From a virus, in IMG/VR virus record IMGVR_UViG_3300031576_000021, positions 1-64,000 of that record: a DNA stretch of 64,000 nt; one strand, 5' to 3'. Below are positions 26,792-34,665 of the stretch, one piece after another. Position 1 is the first letter of the stretch. Each line of letters opens with the position of its first letter. A program made the position numbers and the translations under genes. The notes beneath the pieces are model-generated. The model had not been told where the DNA came from, searched no databases, and saw only the letters and a program-made list of their open reading frames with translations.

Positions 26792-26793
26792 CC

Positions 26794-27513
26794 ATGCGCC
26801 TGTGCATCATCACCTGCATGCGGGACGCGCTGCCGTTCCTGCCGCTCTACCGGGAGCAGCTACGGCGGTGGACGCTCCAGCCGGCGGTGATCGTGGTCGG
26901 AGAGAACGGCTCGGACGATGGGACGCGCGCCTGGCTCGACCGCTGGGCGATCGACGACGACGCCCGCGTGGATGCGTTCTCGTTTGACCCGCCACCTGGA
27001 CCGAAGCTGGAGCGCGTGGCCACGGCCGAGCGCGCGGCGCACATGGCGCGCGTCTGGAACACCTGCCTGGAACGCGCCCTGGAGCACGACTGGACGCATG
27101 CCGTCGTGATGTCCATCCAGAAGTATGCCCCGGCGTCGGTGATTGCGCGGCTGGCGGCCCTAGATCGAGACATCGTAGCGCCCCTGATCATGTTCCCCAT
27201 GGGCGCGACGCGGATCTTCTACGATACGTGGTGCTTCCAGGCGCTCGACGGCACGCGTTTCTCCGCGCATGAACCGAGCGGCGATTCCGTGGAGGAAGTC
27301 GCGGGCGTCGGTGGCTGCTATCTGGTGCGCCGCGCCGTCTATGAAGCGGGCTGTCGGTTGGCGCCGACCGATGGCACGTTCTGCGAGTCGGTGGCGTTCT
27401 GCGAGCAGGCACGGGCGCGAGGATTCCAGGTCTGGGTGGATCGGCGGGAGCCGACCGCCTGGGCGTACTGGACGCCGGGGCCCTATCGCGCCAGGCTGGC
27501 TACGGATGGATGA
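26794..27513 (+). CDS. GT-A glycosyltransferase (GT2-like)
   Basis: 239 residues. MRLCIITCMRDALPFLPLYR opens the Rossmann-like nucleotide-sugar domain; VVGENGSDDGTRAWLDRW is the GT2 NGSxDGT signature. The expected DxD is replaced here by MSIQKYAP in the corresponding strand, which may weaken metal binding. The C-terminal half (EVAGVGGCYLVRRAVYEAG) matches the acceptor-side G-G-x-x-L-x-R segment of GT2 enzymes. Second glycosyltransferase of the window, in a replication operon rather than the tail block. Confidence 0.75.
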   Translation: MRLCIITCMRDALPFLPLYREQLRRWTLQPAVIVVGENGSDDGTRAWLDRWAIDDDARVDAFSFDPPPGPKLERVATAERAAHMARVWNTCLERALEHDWTHAVVMSIQKYAPASVIARLAALDRDIVAPLIMFPMGATRIFYDTWCFQALDGTRFSAHEPSGDSVEEVAGVGGCYLVRRAVYEAGCRLAPTDGTFCESVAFCEQARARGFQVWVDRREPTAWAYWTPGPYRARLATDG

Positions 27514-27724
27514 CAAGTACGAAGTCCCTGGCCTGGCCCGTGCGCTCCGCGAGACAAAAGGCGGCGCGCTGATCGTCGAAGTCACGGCCGACGACGGCGG
27601 CACCGAGGAGCTGTGCATCCCGCAGAGCCAGGTCCACGAAAACTCCGAAGTCTGGAAGCCCGGCGACGAGGGCACGCTCGTCGTGACGGGGTGGCTAGCG
27701 AGGCAACGCGAATGGATGGAATGA
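27506..27724 (+). CDS. Small acidic protein, unknown
   Basis: 72 residues, overlapping the end of the glycosyltransferase by 8 bases. Beta-rich and acidic (LIVEVTADDGGTEELCIPQS), with a C-terminal GTLVVTGWLARQREW. Possibly a small OB- or SH3-like fold. No family recognised. Confidence 0.55.
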   Translation: MDDKYEVPGLARALRETKGGALIVEVTADDGGTEELCIPQSQVHENSEVWKPGDEGTLVVTGWLARQREWME

Positions 27725-27781
27725 GGGGCTAAGATACGGCAAGAACGGGTCGAAGCGATCATTGAGGCCGAGACCGTCGGA

Positions 27782-28000
27782 TTGCGCGACCGCGTGATCG
27801 TCCGACTCGCCGAGGAGTTTCCGGACGTACGGTGGAGCTCGGCGGTTGGGCATCCGCCGATGGTGCGGGTCCAGCACAGCGGGCCGCCATTGCTCATGCC
27901 GGAGCGTGGCGACGAGCACCCGCGGGTGGACAGATCAAAGCTGTCGATCACGTGGTCGTTGGAGCAGGTGACGGGCACGTGGAACGAAGACGATACATGA
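27782..28000 (+). CDS. Small protein, unknown; start uncertain
   Basis: 72 residues from TTG 27782; the frame is open back to 27725 (IRQERVEAIIEAETVGLRDR) without ATG, GTG or TTG earlier, so the true start may be a rare codon. Sequence looks coding (VIVRLAEEFPDVRWSSAVGH). Stop is 41 bases before the next promoter. Function unknown. Confidence 0.45.
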   Translation: MRDRVIVRLAEEFPDVRWSSAVGHPPMVRVQHSGPPLLMPERGDEHPRVDRSKLSITWSLEQVTGTWNEDDT

Positions 28001-28041
28001 GACGTCGTGCCCGACCTGCCCGCCCCCTCAAAAGGCATCAC

Positions 28042-28070
28042 TTGACACAATCTCGCTAACAGGCTAAAAG
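28042..28070 (+). promoter_or_regulatory. Sigma70-type promoter
   Basis: TTGACA (28042-28047), 17-nt spacer, TAAAAG (28065-28070). Predicted transcription start falls on ATG 28078. Same TTGACACAA extension as the other promoters of the set. Confidence 0.65.
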
Positions 28071-28077
28071 GTGGGGC

Positions 28078-28257
28078 ATGGCAAACCGCAATCTCGATCC
28101 GATGACCGCCGACTCCGACCGCGACTATCTGGACGCGATCGGTCATCCGGCAGACGCGCATCGCCCGGGGACACGCGAGCCGCGCGGCTGTCGTGCCCCC
28201 CTCCCCTGCGAGTGCTGGACGTGCGATCCGCGGGAGGATGACGATGTCACCTTCTGA
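28078..28257 (+). CDS. 59-residue leaderless protein, Cys pair
   Basis: MANRNLDPMTADSDRDYLDA opens a small acidic protein that ends with LPCECWTCDPREDDDVTF. The three Cys near the C-terminus could bind metal. It sits immediately behind a promoter with no room for a leader, and overlaps the next gene by 14 bases. Unknown function. Confidence 0.5.
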   Translation: MANRNLDPMTADSDRDYLDAIGHPADAHRPGTREPRGCRAPLPCECWTCDPREDDDVTF

Positions 28258-28696
28258 GGCGTTGCCCGCGCACCCTCGCCAGCCCGATCCGACGCGAGCG
28301 CATTGTCGGAACGGCGAAGAGCAGTGCCACGGCTGCGCCTGCTGCGTGAAGGCGGCGAGCGTCGGGCTCATGCGCCTCCTCTGGCGGTGCTGCTGTTGTG
28401 GCGTGTCGGCGACGACGGTCCGCCAGCGCGAAGGCCACACGTACTGTAGCGGCGACTGTTTCCAGACGGCGACGGTCGTGGCCGGCGGCACGGTGTACTA
28501 CCGCGACTGCGTCATCACGTACGAGCCGAAGCCGATCCCGACGACGTCGTGCGACTTCGGCTGGGCACACGACGACTACGACGGCGCGCCGATCGACTCG
28601 GAAGATGGCTACGCGGCCGATAGCCGGTCCGGGTACGCCGGGTCGGTCGCCGCGTGCAAGGCCGAGATCGACGCGATGCACGAGGCGTCGTCATGA
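28244..28696 (+). CDS. Cys-rich zinc-binding protein
   Basis: 150 residues from ATG 28244 with GGGAGG upstream. Cys clusters: CRNGEEQCHGCACC, then WRCCCCGVSATTVRQREGHT and YCSGDC, a treble-clef-like set of at least ten Cys in residues 22-73. The C-terminal half is acidic and Tyr-rich (YDGAPIDSEDGYAADSRSGY). Probably a zinc-stabilised phage accessory protein; function unknown. Confidence 0.6.
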   Translation: MSPSEALPAHPRQPDPTRAHCRNGEEQCHGCACCVKAASVGLMRLLWRCCCCGVSATTVRQREGHTYCSGDCFQTATVVAGGTVYYRDCVITYEPKPIPTTSCDFGWAHDDYDGAPIDSEDGYAADSRSGYAGSVAACKAEIDAMHEASS

Positions 28697-28803
28697 GGGC
28701 CACTCGCAGGGGGCTCGTGATCGCCGCATTGTTCGGGCTGGGCTGCGGCCACGTCCTGAGTCGCGTGCTCGATCAGGTGGCACGCTATCTCGGGACGCCA
28801 TGA
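28693..28803 (+). CDS. 36-residue membrane or lipoprotein peptide
   Basis: MRATRRGLVIAALFGLGCGH is a short signal/lipobox-like segment (FGLGC) followed by a small helix. ATGA overlap with the gene before and stop/start overlap with a possible ATG after it support translation. Function unknown. Confidence 0.45.
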   Translation: MRATRRGLVIAALFGLGCGHVLSRVLDQVARYLGTP

Positions 28804-28826
28804 GCCGCGCGGCGCAAGGGGGTGTG

Positions 28827-29093
28827 ATGGACGACCAGGAAGACAAGCGGGACGCGGCACTCCGGGCCGTACTCCTGTTCTACGAAGCACCCTACTGGTC
28901 GGACAGCATCCAGAACCCGACGACAGCAATTCATCACCGCATCGCGGCCCAGCTCGTCGTCGAGAACGCCGATCAGGTGGCGACCTATCTCGTCGAGCAC
29001 ATGACTCCCGGCACGATCCGTGTGGCCTGCGTCGATGGCACGCTCGCGGTCCTGGCGCCAGACGGGACGGGGCTGCGGCTGGTGCAGGCATGA
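28827..29093 (+). CDS. Small protein, unknown
   Basis: 88 residues from ATG 28827 after AAGGGGG; ATG 28800, overlapping the previous stop, is an alternative. DAALRAVLLFYEAPYWSDSI and QLVVENADQVATYLVEHM suggest helices; the end (IRVACVDGTLAVLAPDGTGL) is beta. Coupled to the helicase gene as ATGA. Unknown function. Confidence 0.5.
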   Translation: MDDQEDKRDAALRAVLLFYEAPYWSDSIQNPTTAIHHRIAAQLVVENADQVATYLVEHMTPGTIRVACVDGTLAVLAPDGTGLRLVQA

Positions 29094-31108
29094 TCCTGCA
29101 CCGCGAAGAGGCGACCTGGGTGGCCGACTCCTCGTTCGAGGAGAAGGACGTGGTCAAGGCGGCGCGGTTCCGCTGGGACCCAGCGAAACGTCGCTGGTGG
29201 ACGGATCAGCTGGACCGCGCGGCGCTCCTCGCGGCGTACGCCGACGACGACTGCCGGTCTGAGCTGACCGCGCGGCGCGAAGCGATGGAAGCGGCGAAGG
29301 CGGCGAGTCGGGCGACTGATGCGGCGATCGACCTGCCCTGTCCCGATGGGCTCGCCTACCTGCCCTTCCAGCGGGCGGGCATCGCGTACCTGCTGGAACG
29401 GCCGGCGGCGCTCCTCGCGGACGAAATGGGGCTCGGGAAGACGGTCGAAATTCTCGGCGTCATCAACGCGGACAGCGCCGCGCGGCGCAACCTCGTAGTC
29501 TGCCCCGCGCATCTGCGGCTCAACTGGCAGCGCGAGGCCGAGCGGTGGCTGGTCCGCCCGACGCGCATCCTCGTCGCGACCGCGGCCTCATGGCCGGCGG
29601 ATGTCGAGCCCGACGATCGGGATGTCCTCGTGATCGGGCACTACGAGACGTGCGTGAAGCACGCCGCCACGATGCAAGCGATCGACTGGCATGTCGTGGC
29701 GATTGATGAAACCCACTACATCAAGAATCCAAAGGCGAAGCGCTCGATGGCCGTGTACGGCATCCCGGCGCGGCGCCGCATTCTGGCGACCGGCACACCG
29801 ATCGTGAACCGGCCGAAAGAATTGTGGCCGCTGCTCAACCAGCTCGACCCGACGGGGTGGCCCAAGTTTTTCTCGTTTGCGATGCGCTACTGCGCGGCGA
29901 CGCAGAACCGTTGGGGCTGGGATTTCTCCGGCGCATCAAACCTCGACGAGCTACAGGACCGGCTGCGCGAGACGATTATGGTCCGTCGGCTGAAGCGTGA
30001 CGTGCTGACTGAGTTGCCGGCGAAGACGCGGCAGATCATCGAGCTACCCGTCAACGGCTGCGCCAAGGCGGTTGCCAAGGAACGGGCGGCGCTCGCCAAG
30101 CTGCTCAAGTCGGACGATCCATACGCGGCGGCCGTCAACGCGCTCGACGATGGGCCCGGCGCGCTGTTCACCGAGATGGCGGCGATTCGGCACGCGACGG
30201 CCATCGCCAAGGTGCCGGCCGTGATCGAGCATGTGATCGACGCGCTCGATTCACACGCCAAGGTGGTTTTGTTTTGCCATCACCATGATGTCGCTGATGC
30301 GTTGGTCGCGGGACTCGCGGCGTTCAAGGCCATCCGGGCGACCGGCCAGGACAGCGTCGAGGAGCGCCAGGCGGCGGTCAACGTCTTCCAGTCGGATGTG
30401 AATGTGCGCGTCATCGTGTGCAGCCTGTACGGCGCGGGCACGGGATTCACCCTCACGGCCGCCAACCTCGTCGTCTTCGCGGAGTTGGACTGGGTGCCCG
30501 GCACGATCACGCAAGCCGAGGATCGGCTCCACCGGATCGGCCAGACGGGCAACGTGCTCGTGCATCATCTCGTGATCGACGGCACGCTCGACTGCCGGCT
30601 GGCGCGGGTGCTGGTGAGCAAGCAAAAGATCGCCGACGCGGCGCTCGACAACCCGCACGACGACCGGGTGGCGTTGGCCGAAGAGGCGGCGCGCGCGGCC
30701 ATCGTGGCGGCCGAGAAGCGCGACGGTGCCCGCCTAACCACCGAGCAGCGCGAGGCCACCCTAGGCCCCCTGCCCGACTGCCCGGAGGGCCGCTACGCGC
30801 TCCCAAGCGCCACCGGCGCCAACGATCTCGACTTCTACCGGGTGGATCGGCCGACGGAGGGGCAGTGGGCCGGGCGGGTGTTCGTGACCCGCGTCCTCGG
30901 CGGGCACTCGACGCTCGACCCCGCGCTCCGTGTCCCCCGCTGGGCAGTGCGCAGCGTGCTGGAGCGGATCGTGGCAGCTGGCCCGCGCGAGGCGGCGATG
31001 CGCTACGGGCAGGAGCTGGGACACTGCGGGCGCTGTGGACGCTCGCTCACGGACGATCAGAGTCGCACGATCGGCCTAGGGGCGACGTGCGCAGCAGCGT
31101 GGAGGTGA
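29090..31108 (+). CDS. SNF2-family DNA translocase/helicase
   Basis: 672 residues. Moves along duplex DNA using ATP; SMARCAL1-like members anneal or remodel forks. Walker A LLADEMGLGKT (109-118), motif II DETH (205-208, DEAH variant), motif III ATGTPIVNRPKELW, and the C-terminal RecA lobe with VCSLYGAGTGFTLTAANLVV and motif VI QAEDRLHRIGQ. An extra C-terminal zinc knuckle (HCGRCGRSLTDDQSRTIGLG) is common in phage SNF2 proteins. Unlike its paralog at 34662 it has no intein at motifs III or VI. Coupled to the gene before it. Confidence 0.92.
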   Translation: MILHREEATWVADSSFEEKDVVKAARFRWDPAKRRWWTDQLDRAALLAAYADDDCRSELTARREAMEAAKAASRATDAAIDLPCPDGLAYLPFQRAGIAYLLERPAALLADEMGLGKTVEILGVINADSAARRNLVVCPAHLRLNWQREAERWLVRPTRILVATAASWPADVEPDDRDVLVIGHYETCVKHAATMQAIDWHVVAIDETHYIKNPKAKRSMAVYGIPARRRILATGTPIVNRPKELWPLLNQLDPTGWPKFFSFAMRYCAATQNRWGWDFSGASNLDELQDRLRETIMVRRLKRDVLTELPAKTRQIIELPVNGCAKAVAKERAALAKLLKSDDPYAAAVNALDDGPGALFTEMAAIRHATAIAKVPAVIEHVIDALDSHAKVVLFCHHHDVADALVAGLAAFKAIRATGQDSVEERQAAVNVFQSDVNVRVIVCSLYGAGTGFTLTAANLVVFAELDWVPGTITQAEDRLHRIGQTGNVLVHHLVIDGTLDCRLARVLVSKQKIADAALDNPHDDRVALAEEAARAAIVAAEKRDGARLTTEQREATLGPLPDCPEGRYALPSATGANDLDFYRVDRPTEGQWAGRVFVTRVLGGHSTLDPALRVPRWAVRSVLERIVAAGPREAAMRYGQELGHCGRCGRSLTDDQSRTIGLGATCAAAWR

Positions 31109-31111
31109 ATC

Positions 31112-31405
31112 ATGATCGACTACAGCCGGGTGCGTGTGGACATTCGCGAAGCCGTCTTGCGCTACATCAACGACGGGTGGCAGCCCGGTGGCTTCCTCAC
31201 GGCGGTGCTGAGTAACAATCTGCGCGACGCCTTCGGGCGCGCGGACGCAGAAAACTTCGCCACGCTCGGCGACCTCGTCGGCTGGCTCTACAACCACGCG
31301 CCGAGTCCCTGCTGGGGCTCGCCGGAAAAAGTGGCGGCGTGGCTGGCTCAAGAGCCGTCGTATGTCGCGGGGGGGATGCCGGTGATCACCTGGGACGGCG
31401 TGTGA
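31112..31405 (+). CDS. Small protein, unknown
   Basis: 97 residues with a GGAGGTG ribosome site. Mostly helical (VRVDIREAVLRYINDGWQPG, LRDAFGRADAENFATLGDLV). Ends at a TGATG junction with the next gene. It resembles no family I can name; translation is well supported by its signals. Confidence 0.6.
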   Translation: MIDYSRVRVDIREAVLRYINDGWQPGGFLTAVLSNNLRDAFGRADAENFATLGDLVGWLYNHAPSPCWGSPEKVAAWLAQEPSYVAGGMPVITWDGV

Positions 31406-31587
31406 TGACCGGCTATCTCCACAGCGAGGAGCGGGACTTAGGAGCGTATCCGATCGGACAGCGCACATACTGGCGCATCGTGCAGCGATGGACGCGGCGC
31501 GCGTACTGGCACGGGGTCATCGTCGGGTCGCTCGCAACGACGATGGCGGTGCTCGTGCTCCTCGTGCTCGCGGTCTGGGTGGATTGA
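31405..31587 (+). CDS. Single-pass membrane protein
   Basis: 60 residues; start overlaps the previous stop. A C-terminal transmembrane helix (IVGSLATTMAVLVLLVLAVW) follows a basic region (YWRIVQRWTRRAYWHG), so the N-terminus should stay in the cytoplasm. Function unknown. Confidence 0.55.
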   Translation: MTGYLHSEERDLGAYPIGQRTYWRIVQRWTRRAYWHGVIVGSLATTMAVLVLLVLAVWVD

Positions 31588-31850
31588 TGGACTACGATCG
31601 AGAGGATCGGTGGGCGAGTCGCGGCGTCGCGGTGGCGACGCTCCACGGGACGCGGTTCTTCCTGACGGCCACCGGCTGCGGTACGGACGTGCCCGACAAC
31701 GCCAAGGTCTTCCGCTCGCTGGCGGACGCGCAGCAGGCGTGCGACGCGGCGAACATCGACCCGGCCTGGGGCGAGCTGCGCGGGAAGTGGGAGGCCCTCA
31801 TCCCGTACCTGGCGTTCCCACTTGACGACGCCCCCCGTTCGGGCGCATGA
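31587..31850 (+). CDS. Small protein, unknown
   Basis: 87 residues, start overlapping the previous stop (TGATG) and end overlapping the next ATGA. Mixed alpha/beta (VAVATLHGTRFFLTATGCGT, FRSLADAQQACDAANI). No family recognised. Confidence 0.5.
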   Translation: MDYDREDRWASRGVAVATLHGTRFFLTATGCGTDVPDNAKVFRSLADAQQACDAANIDPAWGELRGKWEALIPYLAFPLDDAPRSGA

Positions 31851-32908
31851 CGGCCACCTACAAAAGAAAGGGGCCGCCCCCGGGGGAGGGAGCGACCCCA
31901 ACGCCTACAAAACGAAAGGCCGTAGGTGTTGGGGTAGCACCAGATGCGCTGCGCGTCAACCCTCCCGCACCGTGGGCGGTGGAAGGGTGTGGGTGCATGC
32001 GGAACGACAAACGGCTGCGAGTCGAGAGGTTGCTCCGACTCTACCGTCGACATGCGGGTGGCTGGCGCGGGTACTCGACCGCCAGCCAGGCGACGTTGGC
32101 CCGGAGGCTCGGGGTATCCCGCCGGACGATCCGACGGCTCACCACCACACTTTCAGAGGCGTCTGCCGTGACCGTAACGCGGCGCGGCAAGATGCTCTCA
32201 AACCAGGTGGAAGTGATGGGACAATTCCAGGCCAAAGTGATGGGACAATTGTCCCCGGAGCGAACTCTTACGCTGAGCGGTGGCCATGCCAAGCAGTGCA
32301 ACGGGGTAGTAGTATCGAACAACAGAAGTGCGCCATGCGGCGCACGTTGGGGGGGACGGATGCCACCACGACCGATCGGAAACGCGATCCGGGCCGCAGA
32401 GTCGGCAGCAAAGGGCCGTGTCGAGGCCACCCGTGCCGCTGGAGGCACGAGCCGGGCGATAGCGGCCACCTGGGAGCGGGCCTGCCGGGCGGCCTTCCCT
32501 GACGCGCCCTTGCGGGTTCTGGTGACCGGGAAGGACCTGAAGCAGGCGAAGGGGCTGCTGGCTGAGTACGGCACGACGGCGCTTGGGCTGGTCGAGTGGG
32601 GGGTGACGCAGTGGGCCGTGTTGCGGGGCCTGGGGGCCTGGTGGGCACGGGGGCTATCCCCGACGCCGACGTGGGCTGAATTTTACCGGTACCGGGAGGC
32701 GATCGCTGCCCACATGGGAGCCGCGCGGCTCCCCGTCGATCCGGTGCAGGCGGGGTACGAGGCCGAGTACGAGCGGAGCAACGAGCGGCGTATCTGTGCC
32801 CTGCTGTTGCGCGACCCTACCCTGACGCCGGAGCATCGGGCCGAAGTAGAGCGCAGGGCGGCGGGATGTGGGATGACGCCGGCCGTCTCGAAAGCGATCG
32901 GTTGGTGA
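31847..32908 (+). CDS. Replication-initiator-like protein with N-terminal HTH
   Basis: 353 residues; an internal ATG at 31996 (MRNDKRLRVE) may be the real start because residues 1-50 are Pro/Lys-rich and low complexity. The winged-helix (STASQATLARRLGVSRRTIR) is DNA-binding, as in phage replication proteins that recognise the origin. A basic linker with two MGQ repeats follows, then a helical C-terminal domain (VLVTGKDLKQAKGLLAEYGT, WAEFYRYREAIAAHMGA). It precedes a DnaC-like helicase loader by one small gene, the usual O-P arrangement. An origin may lie inside this gene. Confidence 0.6.
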   Translation: MTATYKRKGPPPGEGATPTPTKRKAVGVGVAPDALRVNPPAPWAVEGCGCMRNDKRLRVERLLRLYRRHAGGWRGYSTASQATLARRLGVSRRTIRRLTTTLSEASAVTVTRRGKMLSNQVEVMGQFQAKVMGQLSPERTLTLSGGHAKQCNGVVVSNNRSAPCGARWGGRMPPRPIGNAIRAAESAAKGRVEATRAAGGTSRAIAATWERACRAAFPDAPLRVLVTGKDLKQAKGLLAEYGTTALGLVEWGVTQWAVLRGLGAWWARGLSPTPTWAEFYRYREAIAAHMGAARLPVDPVQAGYEAEYERSNERRICALLLRDPTLTPEHRAEVERRAAGCGMTPAVSKAIGW

Positions 32909-33087
32909 TGATAATCACCGAGCGCGGCTACTGCGTCCGCGACGACTGCCACCATCAGCCCTGGTGGCATGAACCGTCGGGCATGGATCGCGCGACCGGG
33001 ATACCGACGTCGTGTGGCAAGTGTGAGCTGTGTCCGTGCGTCGAGTACGTGGAGGAGACCCAACCACGATCGGATGGTTTGTGCTGA
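32908..33087 (+). CDS. Small zinc-binding protein
   Basis: 59 residues starting in the previous stop (TGATG). CVRDDCHHQPWWH and CGKCELCPC give Cys/His pairs spaced like a zinc ribbon. Lies between initiator-like and helicase-loader genes. Function unknown. Confidence 0.5.
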   Translation: MIITERGYCVRDDCHHQPWWHEPSGMDRATGIPTSCGKCELCPCVEYVEETQPRSDGLC

Positions 33088-33148
33088 TCGGCTTCCAGGC
33101 GTCCGATGGTAGTTTGACTATGCGAGCTAACCAACATCCGGGGGACCG

Positions 33149-33796
33149 ATGGGGTGCGAAGACGGGGACTGCGTGCGGGGGTGTCATCGGGGGTTCGTCT
33201 TTGAGCGTCGCGAGGATGGGTCGCGCTACACGACGCGCTGCCCGGAATGGAGGCCCCGCGTTGCTGTCGATACGACGGGGCTCGGCGCGCTGCGTGCCAG
33301 GACCTTCGAGACCTACCACCCGCAGACGCCTAGCCAGCGGAACGCGCTCGCGACGGTACGCTCGGCGACGACGGCCGGCACGGGACTCGTGCTCTCTGGA
33401 CCGCCGGGCGTCGGTAAGACGCACCTCGTCGCGGCGGCAACCGCATGTGCGCCGCGCGGCGCACTCTTCCGGCGGGTGGCCGACGTGATCGATACGTTGC
33501 GGGCAGCCGAGATGGCAGACGATGGGGACCGGCGCGCGGCCCTGCGTGAGGTGATGGCCGCGCCATTCCTCGCGCTCGACGATCTCGGCGCGGAGCGACC
33601 GACACCGTTCGGGCTCGAACGGCTCTGCCTGCTCCTCGACAATCGCGTGAACGAAGCGCGGCAGACGTTCGTGACGACAAACTATGCAGCGAAGGATCTG
33701 GCGGCGACACTCAGTGGGGTGGCGGGCGCGCGGCTCGTGTCGCGGCTGCGGGCCGTCGGGGCGTGGGTGATGATCGATGGCCCAGACGGGCGGTGA
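33149..33796 (+). CDS. DnaC-like AAA+ helicase loader
   Basis: 215 residues. Loads the replicative helicase at the origin. Residues 3-12 (CEDGDCVRGC) with C31 resemble the small zinc site at the N-terminus of phage DnaC/DnaI proteins. Walker A GPPGVGKT (84-91), Walker B FLALDDLG (D144, D145), sensor-1 FVTTNYAAKDLA and the Arg-rich end RLVSRLRAVG complete the AAA+ set. Context directly after an initiator-like gene supports the role. No helicase or primase is visible nearby. Confidence 0.88.
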   Translation: MGCEDGDCVRGCHRGFVFERREDGSRYTTRCPEWRPRVAVDTTGLGALRARTFETYHPQTPSQRNALATVRSATTAGTGLVLSGPPGVGKTHLVAAATACAPRGALFRRVADVIDTLRAAEMADDGDRRAALREVMAAPFLALDDLGAERPTPFGLERLCLLLDNRVNEARQTFVTTNYAAKDLAATLSGVAGARLVSRLRAVGAWVMIDGPDGR

Positions 33797-33799
33797 CAC

Positions 33800-34021
33800 C
33801 TGCCTCGAAGCGAAAGCGAACAGTCAGGCGACACTGGGCCGCGCGGCGCAACGTGGGTAGCTGAGCATCTGGCCGGCGGCGACTTCAGGGTCTGGGTTGA
33901 TGGGTTGCACATCATCGTCCGCTGTCTGGAGTGCAAAGCCGAAGTGCTGGTGCCGCCCGACGTACTGGCGGCGTGGCCGGAGGATGTGACGGTAGATGTC
34001 CATGGGCACTGGAACGATTGA
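33800..34021 (+). CDS. Small CxxC protein, start unclear
   Basis: The frame stopping at TGA 34019-34021 looks coding: WVAEHLAGGDFRVWVDGLHI then VRCLECKAEVLVPPDVLAAW. No ATG, GTG or early TTG exists after the previous stop; CTG 33800 is the first plausible start. The CLEC pair suggests a zinc knuckle. Real but incompletely defined gene. Confidence 0.35.
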   Translation: MPRSESEQSGDTGPRGATWVAEHLAGGDFRVWVDGLHIIVRCLECKAEVLVPPDVLAAWPEDVTVDVHGHWND

Positions 34022-34042
34022 CCGCGCACGGGAGGTGGCAGC

Positions 34043-34249
34043 GTGAAAATCCACGGCATTGAGTATTCGCAGGAGGATCTAGATCGCATGGCCGGCGACT
34101 GCGTGACGCGGGTCGGCAACACGATCGAGGATGTGCTCGGGAAGATTGGGCACCTCGGGCCGGCATTCACGATCCGGGTGGCGCGAGGAATCCTGCGTGT
34201 GGCGCTCGTGCGTACTGTGCCACTGTGCCGCGGAGCGAAGGCAAGCTGA
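34043..34249 (+). CDS. Small helical protein, unknown
   Basis: 68 residues from GTG 34043 behind GGGAGGTGG. Two amphipathic helices (YSQEDLDRMAGDCVTRVGNT, IEDVLGKIGHLGPAFTIRVA). No family recognised. Confidence 0.5.
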   Translation: MKIHGIEYSQEDLDRMAGDCVTRVGNTIEDVLGKIGHLGPAFTIRVARGILRVALVRTVPLCRGAKAS

Positions 34250-34311
34250 GTCTATGGATGTTCGCGGCGCTGTGCCTACGCTCACTGCCCGCGGAGAGGG
34301 AACATTAAACC

Positions 34312-34665
34312 ATGGCGATTGACCGGCTCGTCGCCGATCTCTCGCGGCTGCGCATCCGCTACCAGACGGAGCGCGAGCTACAGGAAGCGCTCGCTGAGGC
34401 GTTGCTCGAAGAAGGCTGGCCGGTCGAAGAGGAGCACGTCATCGCCGCCGGCCGCGTCGACCTCTGGTGCGACGGCATCGCCATCGAGATCAAATGCAAG
34501 GGGAGCCACGGCGAGGTGCTCCGCCAGGTGCATCGGTACGCCAGCGATCCGGCCGTGACCGGCGTGATCCTCGTGACCGACAAGCTCCAGCATGCGCGCG
34601 GCTACCCGGCGACGATGGCCGAGAAGCCGGTGCGGGTCGTGTGCCTCCTGGGCGGGATGCGATGA
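34312..34665 (+). CDS. PD-(D/E)xK superfamily nuclease
   Basis: 117 residues. An N-terminal helix with E (TERELQEALAEALLEEGW) precedes GRVDLWCDGIAIEIKCKG, the PD-(D/E)xK core with D50, E59 and K61, followed by VLRQVHRYASDPAVTGVILV as the helix and strand of the fold. Size and layout match small phage nucleases of the VRR/Hjc type. Coupled by ATGA to the intein-bearing helicase, which suggests they act together on branched DNA. Confidence 0.75.
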   Translation: MAIDRLVADLSRLRIRYQTERELQEALAEALLEEGWPVEEEHVIAAGRVDLWCDGIAIEIKCKGSHGEVLRQVHRYASDPAVTGVILVTDKLQHARGYPATMAEKPVRVVCLLGGMR